From Thalassospira sp. ER-Se-21-Dark (GTDB taxonomy: Bacteria > Pseudomonadota > Alphaproteobacteria > Rhodospirillales > Thalassospiraceae): a stretch of 64,000 nucleotides of DNA. Location: positions 186,001-250,000 of the forward strand of contig NZ_VDEZ01000005.1 in NCBI RefSeq assembly GCF_017922435.1. The letters run 5' to 3'. Position numbers and translations under genes: made by a program. Under the pieces are notes generated by a model. That model saw nothing but the letters and a program-made list of their open reading frames with translations. It did no database searches and was not told the DNA's origin. Shown piece by piece: positions 1 through 8,931 of the stretch. Numbering within the stretch: position 1 is the stretch's first letter; each line of letters begins with the position of its first letter.

Positions 1-1298
1 CGCTGCAGGGTCTTCATCCCGCGCGTCAGACCATAAAGCGTTTCCATCGCCCCTTCGGCCTTGGCCCGCGATGCTGCCGCACGCGTGATGTCATAAAGCC
101 CGCGAAACACCGGTTCGGCCAAGGCGCGCAAGTCCGCTTCTATCTCCGCCCGGTTCGGATCGGGATGGGCAAAACTGAGTGGTTTGGTCGGGTCAAAATT
201 CGACATGGCTTGATCTTGCGGGCTCGACGGGTTTGGGCCCGTGTTTTCTATCACGATTGACAGTGCCCAGACCATCCATGCCTGCGTCCAGCGCATGTAA
301 TTGCGCCGATCCGGTCTGCCGTCTTTCTTGATCCCGGCAAAGAACAGATCGCGGCCTGGATCAAAAAGCCTATCTGCGGCCCATACTGCCACCCGGATGG
401 CCCCATCACGATCCCCAAATCGACACAGACTTGCGATCGCCTGTGCCACCGCATGCGCATCAAGATAGCCATCCCGCCCGGCAAAGCTCCGCGGCAGACC
501 ATCGGCATTAAAGCACGCTGCCCGATAGAACTGCCATCCACCGGCAATCGCGCTATCTAACCCGTGCATCCCCATTTTCCGAAACCGGTCCAGCAGATCA
601 AGAACATAGCCCGTGTGAAACCCGTCAACGAAGTGGTGATGGGATCGCGTGCCATAGGCCCAACCGCCATCAGCCTTTTGCGCGGCGATAATGCGGGCCA
701 CCGCCTGTGCGGTTTTGTCATTCGGTCCGATCATCCGATACAACACGAAGGCCGTCCAAAGGCTGACATTATGGATTTCAACGGCAACATGGTCGAAATA
801 GGCGAGTTAGCCATCGCGCCAGAGCTTTCTCTCAACAAACCCTGCCGCATGAACCAACGCCGGGTGATCCTTTTGCATCCTGCTTTGAAGTAACGCATCA
901 ACGACAAAGCTTGTCACAATGGCATTGCTTTGATGACGTTTGGCGTAAAACGCCCGCGCCTGCCATTCAAACGGATATCCCCATCCACCATCCGGGTTTT
1001 GCAGTTCCAACAGGCGATCAAGAACATCACAAAGCACCACGCCCTGCCCGGCCCCACCCAGCAAGGCCAGCGTTTTCGGATTGACCATCTTGGGAATGCG
1101 AACAACCTTGCGCAAGCCTTCCGGACCACGCTTGATCGTCTGCAACCAGGCCAACCGCGCCAAGCAAAACCGCCCAAGCCCGCTTGCGCGAAAGACAGCA
1201 CTTTCAAGCCCGTCAAACGGATCAGCCCCGGCAAAGCCATCCGCAACCATGCGGGCCATCACGCGATCCCGGATATCAATCAGATGATCCCTATCCAT
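1..1298 (-). pseudogene. VpsJ-like alpha/alpha-toroid polysaccharide protein, interrupted by one in-frame stop, 3' end beyond window
   Basis: Starts at an ATG at 1298 that overlaps the stop of the upstream ligase-like gene by 8 bases (ATGGATAG). The reading frame runs about 163 codons to a TAA at 807-809, then stays open in the same frame through to base 1 with no further stop. Both halves show toroid-type repeats with Gly-Gly-Trp turns (NPDGGWGYPF before the stop, QKADGGWAYG after), as in squalene-cyclase-like folds and VpsJ-type exopolysaccharide proteins. The residues flanking the stop (KLWRDG, then LAYFDHV) read as one continuous domain, so this looks like a single nonsense mutation rather than two genes. 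Recoding or a base-call error are the alternatives. No catalytic function is assigned; membership of the polysaccharide locus is from context. Confidence 0.6.
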
Positions 1299-2376
1299 GA
1301 TAAGGCCCCTTGCGCGCGGCAATCCCGGCGACCATCCCGCAACAGACCAGATAATGCCCGTAATTCAGCGTATTATCCGTCACCATGGTCAGCATCACCG
1401 AAAGCAGGATAGAGACGGCAAGGCGCGCATGGCGCAAGGTCCAAAGCATGACAATCCATCCCGCCGACCAAAGTATCGCCCCGGTGATTCCGGTTTCAAA
1501 CAGCATGCGGAAATGATCATTATGAAGCGCCCCGAAGGATGCAAAGGATTGATAGCCGGACAGAATTTCCTCCACCGACCCGGTCCCGAAACCAAGCCAT
1601 CGTTGGCCGACAGAGCCGCCTTGCCACATCCCCCAGAAGTCCTGCCAGAACGCCAAACGCCCACTGCCATGGGTCAGAAACAGGCGCGGCAGATGGGACA
1701 TCGCAAACCAGCCAGCCACGGCCAATGCGGCCATACCAACAAGCCACGTCATCGCCCGCGAAAACCGGATCATCCCGATCAGATTGACCAACATCGCCAA
1801 CACCGCAATCCGTGTTTGGCTGAGCAACACCGCCAAGGCCGATCCCGCGGCAAGCAGCCGACAGCCCCGCCACCGGACCACCGAACAAAGCGCAAAAAGC
1901 CCCAGAAACAAGAACGGCTGATTAAGGCGCAGTCCCTCATGCGTCATCTGAAACGAACTTGAAAGCAGCAGATAAACCACCAGAACCGGCATCATCACCC
2001 GAAGGCTGTCCCGGCCAATCATAAGCCCGACCAACAGTCCGACCGGCAGCATCAAAAGGTTGCCGATCAGGCGGAGCTTTTCGATGCTGGCGCCATTGCC
2101 AGTGGCAATGACACCGATCAGCCCGGCAAGAGCCAAACTGCCAGCAAGCAAACCCGGTGTAATGCGAACCGGACGGGCGTAAGCGCACAGCATCGCAATC
2201 CAGAAACCAAGCAGGATAAGCTTGGCGCCCATCCCGCCCGCTGCAATCAGCCAGAGCGAGGTGCCCATCAAAAGATTGCCTGCAAGTACCAACCAGATCG
2301 GCAGTGATACTGCTTGGCTGGCGGTTCCCGGCCCCTGCCCGGCGTATTGCACAACCCCGGTCTCAATAGCTTTCAC
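1291..2376 (-). CDS. O-antigen ligase/polymerase-like membrane protein
   Basis: A 361-residue polytopic inner-membrane protein with about ten hydrophobic segments. A loop near residues 235-290 carries the features of the O-antigen ligase (Wzy_C) family: GRLAFWQDFW, LGFGTGS and HNDHFRMLFETG, where the His-Asn-Asp-His stretch is the usual signature. Proteins of this family polymerise or transfer undecaprenol-linked glycans at the periplasmic face. It starts with GTG at 2376; only 89 bases separate it from a divergent gene that also encodes a ligase-like protein. It is followed with an 8-base overlap by the toroid gene, so the two are probably translationally coupled. Whether it acts as polymerase or ligase cannot be told from sequence. 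Confidence 0.75.
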   Translation of the reverse strand: MKAIETGVVQYAGQGPGTASQAVSLPIWLVLAGNLLMGTSLWLIAAGGMGAKLILLGFWIAMLCAYARPVRITPGLLAGSLALAGLIGVIATGNGASIEKLRLIGNLLMLPVGLLVGLMIGRDSLRVMMPVLVVYLLLSSSFQMTHEGLRLNQPFLFLGLFALCSVVRWRGCRLLAAGSALAVLLSQTRIAVLAMLVNLIGMIRFSRAMTWLVGMAALAVAGWFAMSHLPRLFLTHGSGRLAFWQDFWGMWQGGSVGQRWLGFGTGSVEEILSGYQSFASFGALHNDHFRMLFETGITGAILWSAGWIVMLWTLRHARLAVSILLSVMLTMVTDNTLNYGHYLVCCGMVAGIAARKGPYHG

Positions 2377-2465
2377 CGCCGTGCCCCCTGCGCAAGCAGC
2401 GCGACAGGGTGCGAAAATTCGGCTAGGCTGAGGCTCTTGATTTTAAAGCAGATTGGCTGACCTTG

Positions 2466-3788
2466 ATGCTCTGGCTGGCGCAAACCTGTCTGATGGCGCA
2501 GATCATTCTGGCCCCGCTGTTGCTCGGCGGATTGCGGCCATTGGCGCTTGCCCTTCTGGCGATCCTGACCGGTATCGGTATGCTTGCGATCTGTCTGCGT
2601 CCCGGTACTGTGCAAATCTGCAAGCACCTGCTTTGTCTTTGGATCGGGATCGCAGGGCTGATTGGTTGGGCGATCCTGCAAAGCCTGCCGATCTGGACTA
2701 TTCAAGCTTATCCGTTCAATGCGCCGCACATTGCAATCGCCCCATATGGTTGGCTGAATATTGCGGCCTATCTGATCTGGCTGGGCGGTGTTGCGAGCCT
2801 GACCGCACTGTTGGCGCGCCTCAACAACCATTTGAACATCACCATCGCCCGCACCATTGTCATCACATGCACGCTTCAAGTGGCGCTTGCCGCAGGTGCC
2901 GATGTGATGGGATGGCAAACCACATTCTGGTTTGCCAAACAGGCCCATCTTGGCGACTGGACCGGCACCTTCGCCAATCGCACAGCGTTCGGAATTCTGA
3001 TGGCGTTCAGTATTCTGGCCTGCCTGTTTTTGTATGATCAAAGCCGGGCCTTGATCTCGGCCAAGCGCCTTGATCAGGCGGGTGGCTGGCTGGCAATTGG
3101 CTTGCTGTTCGCAACTGCCGTTGTCCAAAGCCACTCGCGGCTGGCCTTTTTCATGGCACTGCTTGGCGGGGCACTGTTTATCATCCTGACCCCGCGCGCA
3201 AACGTGCAAAGCATTAAGCGGCTGATTATGATCGCGCTTGGCGTCATCGCGGCCAGCACCATTGCAATCCTCGCATCGCCGGAACTTTTCGACCGCTTCA
3301 CCGACCTTGCCCGCAACGACCTGATCCAGCGAGATGATTTGTGGATCACCGCGCTGCATGCGATCGCAGAACGACCATTGACCGGATGGGGGGCGGACAG
3401 TATTGGACTGATTATTGCTCATTTCGCCACCCCGGACCTGAATGCCAATGCCCACTGGTTTAGCAGCCATAACCTGTGGCTTGATGGCGCAATCGTCTTT
3501 GGTGTTCCGATTATGCTGATCTTGCTGGCAGCACTCATCATCGCGATCAAAACGGTGCTTGCCACCTGCCAGAAACCCGACACGCGCGCGCTTTTGATCG
3601 CCCTTTTCGCGATGGCAATGCTTGGCAGCATTGGCGACTGGGTCATGGTCATGCCTGCTCTTATTCTGCCGATCGTGATGCTGGGAATGGCAAGCTTTGA
3701 AGCCACAGTTGCAACCCATCGCGCAATGCCTGCACGCGGGGATCACGCGGGGCAATCGCCTGTGCCTGATCGAGAAGCGTTGCGCTAA
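2466..3788 (+). CDS. O-antigen ligase/polymerase-like membrane protein, second copy
   Basis: About 440 residues, strongly hydrophobic, with 10-12 predicted membrane segments. The large periplasmic loop holds RPLTGWGADS and a following SSHNLWLDG, matching the Wzy_C/O-antigen ligase pattern (Gly-Trp-Gly, then His-Asn). A TTG codon stands immediately before the chosen ATG; either could start. It is transcribed away from the other ligase-like gene and runs head-on into the small anchored-protein gene, overlapping its 3' end by 128 bases. Two members in one locus usually means one polymerase and one ligase, or two glycans; this is inference. The last 30 or so residues are hydrophilic and coincide with the overlap. 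Confidence 0.75.
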   Translation: MLWLAQTCLMAQIILAPLLLGGLRPLALALLAILTGIGMLAICLRPGTVQICKHLLCLWIGIAGLIGWAILQSLPIWTIQAYPFNAPHIAIAPYGWLNIAAYLIWLGGVASLTALLARLNNHLNITIARTIVITCTLQVALAAGADVMGWQTTFWFAKQAHLGDWTGTFANRTAFGILMAFSILACLFLYDQSRALISAKRLDQAGGWLAIGLLFATAVVQSHSRLAFFMALLGGALFIILTPRANVQSIKRLIMIALGVIAASTIAILASPELFDRFTDLARNDLIQRDDLWITALHAIAERPLTGWGADSIGLIIAHFATPDLNANAHWFSSHNLWLDGAIVFGVPIMLILLAALIIAIKTVLATCQKPDTRALLIALFAMAMLGSIGDWVMVMPALILPIVMLGMASFEATVATHRAMPARGDHAGQSPVPDREALR

Positions 3789-4053
3789 GCGCCACATCAT
3801 CGTCGGCCGCTATTGCCGCCTTCACCGCCAGCAAAACCGGATCAAACGGCCTTTCGACCAGCCGCTGGTTGAGCAGTGCGTCAAGCGCTGTGCCATCGAC
3901 CACCATCGCATCACGCTCTGCGCCAAAGCCGTCTCCGTTGGCAAAGGCGGCACGTTTGTTTTCAAGCTGCGATAGCGCCCTGCCTTCCGAAACCAGAACC
4001 ACGCCGCCAGAGCCAAGCAACAGCAGGGCAATCACAATCAGGATTGCCTTCAT
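3661..4053 (-). CDS. Small membrane-anchored protein of the polysaccharide locus, TPR-like tail
   Basis: A 130-residue protein with an N-terminal hydrophobic segment (residues 2-20, ILIVIALLLLGSGGVVLV) that would act as an anchor or uncleaved signal. The rest is soluble, with Ala/Leu-rich helices (AIAPRDPRVQALRDGL) resembling a single tetratricopeptide-like hairpin. Its ATG at 4053 overlaps the TGA of the upstream chain-length gene (ATGA), which supports real, coupled translation. Its last 128 bases are antisense to the 3' end of the ligase-like gene. No function is recognised; small TPR-type partners are common beside Wzz/kinase genes, so an assembly role is a guess. Confidence 0.6.
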   Translation of the reverse strand: MKAILIVIALLLLGSGGVVLVSEGRALSQLENKRAAFANGDGFGAERDAMVVDGTALDALLNQRLVERPFDPVLLAVKAAIAADDDVALSATLLDQAQAIAPRDPRVQALRDGLQLWLQSLPFPASRSAE

Positions 4054-6170
4054 AACGTCGCCCCCTCGGTCGCCATGTCCGCCTCTGCCTTGCCATAGGC
4101 AGCACGCGGCTTGGCACCGTTCAAGACAGCCCCCTCCGGCACAATATTGGCTGCACGCAATTGCGACAGGGCCTGGGTGATATCGCGGCGCTTGCTGTGG
4201 CCGCAGTGCAGGGCAAACAGCCTGACATCGGCCAGTCCCAACGCAATCACACCATCCGCCACCGACAGGATCGGCGGCGTATCAACAATCACATGATCAA
4301 ACCGGGTGCGCAGGCGCGTGATCAAATCAGGCAATTGCCCGTCAATCATGCCTGTTGCGATATTCCCAGGTACTGGCATACGCGCACCAAGATATCGATA
4401 CCCCTCGCCGTTTTCTGTCCCGCTAAGGGCACCATCCAGATCCACAATCCCTGACATGACATCTGTCAGATCGGCAGTCATTTCACCGTCATACCGCGCC
4501 CGGTTCGGCGGTGCCGGATCATGCAGATCTGCATCGAGAACCATCACTGATGCCCCCAGTCCGGCCAGCTTTTCGGCCAGCGCATGAACGATGTGGCTTT
4601 TGCCATCGCCCGAGAGTGCTGAGCCAACTGCAATCACCTGTCCGTCCTTATCGGATTTGCTTGTTGCATCTCCGCCCTGCACCATGATCCGCATCAAAAC
4701 TGCCAGATGGCCTGCGGCTTCGTCATGGGCAGCAACGCTGGTGGTCTTGTTCGCCCGCGACCGTTCCGGGATCCGGGCAAATAACGGGATGCCCAACGCC
4801 GCATGCGGATCAAAATCGTCATCGATGCTGTGATCGAAATAGTGACGCAGCATTGCGGCAACCACGGCGGCAAACAACGCAATCATGATCGCCAACACGG
4901 CAAGATCGCGCTTGGCGGGAAATTCGGTTGCTGCGGGCAAAGTAGGCGCACGCAGGATCGCGGCATCCCCCTGAAACGCTGCCATTTCACGGCGCAAGGC
5001 TTGCACATGCTGACCCAGCTCCTGAACATTGGCGCGCGCCATGGCGACAGATCGCACCAGGGCGGCCTGCCCCTGAACGCTTGTATTGCGGAGCGCCATA
5101 CGTTCCTGCCAACGATCCCGTTGGGCCGTGATCAAACGCAGCTTTTCTTCCGCCCCGGCAAGGGTGATATCCATTTGATCGGCGATATTGCTTGCGACAG
5201 CAGCCAGTTGGCTATGCAGATCATCCAGTTCTTGCTGCTTGCCCTGCATGGTCGGATGCTTGGGGCCGTAACGCTGATCAAGCCTGACAAATTCCTGTTT
5301 CGTCGTCTCGAATTGTGCCGAGATTTGGCGCACCATCGGATGGCTTGCCACATCGTCAATCGCCAGCAAATCATCAAGGTTTGCCGCCGCATTGCGGCTT
5401 TGGCGCGCAAGCCTCAGGCTGACAACCTCCTGCCCCAGTGCCTCAGCCTGCTCATCGAGTGCATAGATGCGATCAAGCATCCGCGCATTCTCATCCGGGT
5501 CCAGAATACCGGCGCTGTTTTGCAAGCTGCCCAGATCCCCTTCCAGACCATCCAATTCAGTTTGCGCAGATTGAAATTGTGCCTCCGCCTCGGCAAGTTG
5601 TCTTCGAATGGCGGCTTTTTGCCGGTCTTCGCGCTGCCAAAGATAACTTTCAACAACGGCCATCAACGCCTTTTGCGCTGTTTCCGGATGGCTTGCGGTA
5701 AAGGCCACCTCAATGACCGCCGCATTGCCAACCCGGGCGGTTTCCAAAGCATTGCGAAGATGAGAGATCCCGTCAGTTTCGAGATCACTGGATATTGGCG
5801 TATCCGTCAGCGAGACACCCTCTCCGCGCAAAACCGAAAGTGCGGTGGAAAGCGTTTCCTGCCCTTTGATTTCCGCAATTGCCGTTTCGATTTCCTGGGC
5901 GGTTACAATGCGCCGGTCACTGTTGAATGCCGCTGGCATCTGGCGTTCCGCGATTTCCACATTTGAAGAAAGCCCGATTTCGGTGACGGACCGATAATCC
6001 CCCTGCCAATTGGCGATGCCGCTCAAAAGCGCGATCAGGAACAACACAAAGGTCAGTGCAACAATCCCGCGCCGTTGCCAGAGAATGCTCAACAAATCGC
6101 GCAAGGACGGATCAAAACGTTCTTGTGGGACGCTGGTAACCGCGACGGGATGGTTGGGATGCTCTGTCAT
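4050..6170 (-). CDS. Polysaccharide co-polymerase / BY-kinase-like chain-length protein
   Basis: A 706-residue Wzz/GumC/ExoP-type protein. Transmembrane segments lie at about residues 35-53 and 423-441, with a long periplasmic coiled-coil region between them (roughly 160-400, including RYGPKHPTM). The cytoplasmic domain has Walker A (SALSGDGKS, near 517-525), Walker A' (VMVLDADLHDP, near 543-553) and Walker B (HVIVDTPP, near 626-633), the set that defines bacterial tyrosine kinases. The C-terminus lacks the usual tyrosine cluster: only one Tyr occurs in the last 25 residues. It may control glycan length through ATP binding without the standard autophosphorylation switch. It is coupled by ATGA overlaps to both neighbours. 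Confidence 0.85.
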   Translation of the reverse strand: MTEHPNHPVAVTSVPQERFDPSLRDLLSILWQRRGIVALTFVLFLIALLSGIANWQGDYRSVTEIGLSSNVEIAERQMPAAFNSDRRIVTAQEIETAIAEIKGQETLSTALSVLRGEGVSLTDTPISSDLETDGISHLRNALETARVGNAAVIEVAFTASHPETAQKALMAVVESYLWQREDRQKAAIRRQLAEAEAQFQSAQTELDGLEGDLGSLQNSAGILDPDENARMLDRIYALDEQAEALGQEVVSLRLARQSRNAAANLDDLLAIDDVASHPMVRQISAQFETTKQEFVRLDQRYGPKHPTMQGKQQELDDLHSQLAAVASNIADQMDITLAGAEEKLRLITAQRDRWQERMALRNTSVQGQAALVRSVAMARANVQELGQHVQALRREMAAFQGDAAILRAPTLPAATEFPAKRDLAVLAIMIALFAAVVAAMLRHYFDHSIDDDFDPHAALGIPLFARIPERSRANKTTSVAAHDEAAGHLAVLMRIMVQGGDATSKSDKDGQVIAVGSALSGDGKSHIVHALAEKLAGLGASVMVLDADLHDPAPPNRARYDGEMTADLTDVMSGIVDLDGALSGTENGEGYRYLGARMPVPGNIATGMIDGQLPDLITRLRTRFDHVIVDTPPILSVADGVIALGLADVRLFALHCGHSKRRDITQALSQLRAANIVPEGAVLNGAKPRAAYGKAEADMATEGATL

Positions 6171-7630
6171 CTGGGGCTTGCATCCTCAAGCTCTGGAATT
6201 CCGACAGGTTCCTGATAATCCTCAACACCCCAATAGCTGTCAGTGGTGGGCTTTCTCGGACCACCAACAAAAAGAAGCGAATAACGTAGCACCCGTTCGG
6301 TTTCAGGTGGCCGCGCCGAACCGACAACACGCGGTGCTACTTCGGGCTGGATGCTTGCGGTAAATGATTGCTGTTCGCCTGCGAATATTAGTGCTTGATT
6401 GGCATTGCGTTCAAACAGGCGCTCTGCCAAATCCGAAGAATTACCCCGGACGATTTCCGAAAGGCGCCCCGGGTCGGGATGAAGATCAAGCAGACGCAGA
6501 ACCACCCCACCCAGCACAGTCTCCAGCAAAAAACGGCTACTACCACCGCCCAGAACCACATCAAACAGGCCAAGCAATACTTTAAGGCTCTCCTCTGCCA
6601 CCTGCCAATCGATGTCAGATTGTTGGTTGGTGCCATCCTCTGACAGCACAGCTCCGACAAGTGCATCAATCAAGTGGGCGACGTCTTCGGTGGCCTCGAC
6701 CTTTGCGATTTCGGCTTCAATCCAGCTGATCGCCGCCTGCCGGTTTTCCAAATCGAACGTCGCTGTGGTTGTCGGCTGCGCCTGCAAATCGGCGGCCGTT
6801 GTCAGCATCATTAAGATGACCGAAATGGTTGCCGCTTTCTGCAATGCACGCCAAATGCGCCGGATTTGAAAACTCACAATCCTTGGCCCGACAAGGCGGG
6901 CAAATGCCCAAAGCCCGCGCCCATAGCGCGGGATCATGTAGCGTGGCTGACACAAGACACGCCAAAGGAACTCCAACCCGCACCGCTGCCAGACAACCGG
7001 GGCGCGTCGGACATTCCCGGCCAGAACATCAAACGCCCCGCCAACACCCATGGCAAAACCGCATCCGGTCTTGGCCGCATACTGATCAACGAACAGCTCC
7101 TTGCGCGGCGATGGCAGGGCGACAAAAACGGCATCTGGTTTGGCCTGTGCAACACAATCGGCCAGCTTTTCATCATCGGGCTCATAACCGTGATGGGTAC
7201 CCGCGATGATCAGACCGGGAAAACGTGCAGGCAATGTCCCCTGCAACTGATCCAAAACACCCTGACGCGCCCCCAACAGGAAAACCCGCGTGCCATCCTG
7301 TGCGAACTGCGCCAGAAGATCTGTCATCAGATCAATGCCAGTCACCCGCTCGGCAACCCTGATTCCCAACAGGCGGGCTGCCCACACAATCCCCATGCCA
7401 TCCGCAGACAGGCAATCTGCGCGCGAAAGTGCCGTAAGCAAACGATCATCACGCAAGGCTGCGGGCAGTTTGGTCGCATTCAGGCAATGATGACGAAAAC
7501 AGTCTTGGTTGGCAGTCGCCGTACCTTTGCGAAGCCTCAAGGCGATATCAGCAAAGACGAGACGACGTCGTCTCGTATCGAGCGGCAACCCGAAGAAGGC
7601 AGCTTTGTGCCCTTTGAGTTCGTCACGCAT
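6167..7630 (-). CDS. WecG/TagA/CpsF-type glycosyltransferase fused to an uncharacterised C-terminal domain
   Basis: Residues 1-260 are a GT26 (WecG/TagA/CpsF) glycosyltransferase, which usually adds the second sugar to an undecaprenyl-PP-linked acceptor. Signatures are ADGMGIVWAARLLG, VTGIDL, FVALPSPRKE, GVGGAFDVLAGNVRRAP and LEFLWRVLCQPR. Most family members end soon after this point. Here a hydrophobic, signal-like stretch follows (about 266-285, ISVILMMLTTAADLQAQ), then about 200 residues of unrecognised, acidic, mostly helical sequence. If that stretch spans the membrane, the tail would be periplasmic. The 487-residue frame is uninterrupted. It is first in a three-gene coupled operon and is divergent from the GT4 gene to the right. 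Confidence 0.8.
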   Translation of the reverse strand: MRDELKGHKAAFFGLPLDTRRRRLVFADIALRLRKGTATANQDCFRHHCLNATKLPAALRDDRLLTALSRADCLSADGMGIVWAARLLGIRVAERVTGIDLMTDLLAQFAQDGTRVFLLGARQGVLDQLQGTLPARFPGLIIAGTHHGYEPDDEKLADCVAQAKPDAVFVALPSPRKELFVDQYAAKTGCGFAMGVGGAFDVLAGNVRRAPVVWQRCGLEFLWRVLCQPRYMIPRYGRGLWAFARLVGPRIVSFQIRRIWRALQKAATISVILMMLTTAADLQAQPTTTATFDLENRQAAISWIEAEIAKVEATEDVAHLIDALVGAVLSEDGTNQQSDIDWQVAEESLKVLLGLFDVVLGGGSSRFLLETVLGGVVLRLLDLHPDPGRLSEIVRGNSSDLAERLFERNANQALIFAGEQQSFTASIQPEVAPRVVGSARPPETERVLRYSLLFVGGPRKPTTDSYWGVEDYQEPVGIPELEDASPR

Positions 7631-7794
7631 GTGCCACCCCTGTCACCCCGGCCGGACACTTGAAAACGGCAGAAACACAAAGTTCCTGCTGTTGGCGTCC
7701 GTCTTTCGCCGCCGTCAACGATCTAAGTCACGGCTAATTGGTTGAATTGAATGGTAACTTATGATTGAGTTGCAGGCAATATTAGCATCTCAAG

Positions 7795-8931
7795 GTGATT
7801 GCCGCGGTGAGGGTGACTTTGCTGACCAACCTTGTGCCACCCTACCGATCCGTTGCCTATGACGCGCTTCATCATCGCGCGATGACCGCAGGCGGAGGTT
7901 TGCGTGTACTATGTACCCAACATCGTGAACCACAGCGAAACTGGTCAATCACAACACCCGCATTTGACCATATCACCTTGCCGGGCGTGCGAATTCCCCT
8001 TGGTGAAAACCGAACATTGTCCGTTCCGTTTCGCGTCACGCGGGCTGTTTGCCGTGAACCAAGTGATGCGTTGATCATAAACGGTTTTGGCATCGCGCAA
8101 TGGCAGGCGCAAAACTGGGCGCTGAAACACCGCATTCCGACCGTTCTGCAATTCGATGGCTGGGCAGGCTCAGATGCGGACTATGACAATCCGCTTCGGC
8201 GCAGGTTACGCCGGATCATGATTGCCCGTACCGATGGCTTTGTTGCCGCCAGTTCGCGCGGGGCGGCGTGGTTCGAAGGCCATGGCGCATCGCCTGATCT
8301 CATTTCGGTCGCACCCATCCCTGCGTCATTCCCTTTGCCCGATATTTCCGCCAATCAGAACTTGGCGGAACGACAATACGACATCGTCTGGTGTGGTCGC
8401 ACAACGGCTTCAAAGGGCTTTGATCTCTTCATGCGGATCGCAGCGGGACTGTCACAAGCAGGCATTGCAAAACGCATCGCTATCGTTGGCAGCACAGGCA
8501 TTAAAAGCACCACAATGCTTACGCAATCTTCCGGCCTTGGTGATCAAGTGGATGTGTTCGGGCAACTTCCCCCCGATCAACTGCCGCCCATTCTGACCAA
8601 CAGCAAGATCGCCGTTTTTCCGAGCCGAAATGATGCCTATGGCGTTGGTGTGATTGATGCGATTGCCTGTGGCGCGGTGGCACTCGCAAGTCCATTCACC
8701 GGATGCGCCCCGGATATTTTGCGCGGCTCCGAAATCCTGCCGATCGATAATTCGCGAGGTTGGATCGCGACCTGCAAACGCCTTCTTGATGCGCCGCAAC
8801 TTCTGGAGGACACGCGCCTGCATCAAGCAAGGGCAATTGCCAATAATAACCCCGCCCATCACAGCGACACCATGTGGCAGGCAGTTCATCAGGCGGTTAA
8901 TCATAACCCGGACATGCGGCGGTGGCGATGA
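7795..8931 (+). CDS. GT4-family glycosyltransferase
   Basis: About 378 residues with the two-Rossmann-domain GT-B layout. The N-terminal half has LLTNLVPPYRSVAYDAL and the C-terminal half begins with DIVWCGRTTASKGFDL, a typical GT4 donor-domain opening. The nucleotide-sugar site is FPSRNDAYGVGVIDAIACG, a variant of the E-x7-E region with Asp in the first position. It opens a plus-strand operon of eight genes running to 15358. The start is uncertain: GTG at 7795, 7807 or 7813 are all in frame, with AAGG at 7792-7795 favouring one of the later two. Sugar specificity cannot be predicted. Confidence 0.8.
   Translation: MIAAVRVTLLTNLVPPYRSVAYDALHHRAMTAGGGLRVLCTQHREPQRNWSITTPAFDHITLPGVRIPLGENRTLSVPFRVTRAVCREPSDALIINGFGIAQWQAQNWALKHRIPTVLQFDGWAGSDADYDNPLRRRLRRIMIARTDGFVAASSRGAAWFEGHGASPDLISVAPIPASFPLPDISANQNLAERQYDIVWCGRTTASKGFDLFMRIAAGLSQAGIAKRIAIVGSTGIKSTTMLTQSSGLGDQVDVFGQLPPDQLPPILTNSKIAVFPSRNDAYGVGVIDAIACGAVALASPFTGCAPDILRGSEILPIDNSRGWIATCKRLLDAPQLLEDTRLHQARAIANNNPAHHSDTMWQAVHQAVNHNPDMRRWR

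Noticed and set aside
251-1412. Short plus-strand frames opposite the toroid gene
   Set aside because: They mirror the two halves of the interrupted toroid gene and have no start or motif support.
2373-3800. Long minus-strand open frame (about 475 codons) opposite the second ligase-like gene
   Set aside because: Its composition is low-complexity and rich in Gln, Arg, His and Cys without any motif, the typical mirror of a hydrophobic membrane gene, while the plus strand has a clear family pattern.
4803-5966. Plus-strand open frame opposite the chain-length protein gene
   Set aside because: No recognisable motif or ribosome site; the minus-strand gene is a clear Wzz/BY-kinase-like protein.
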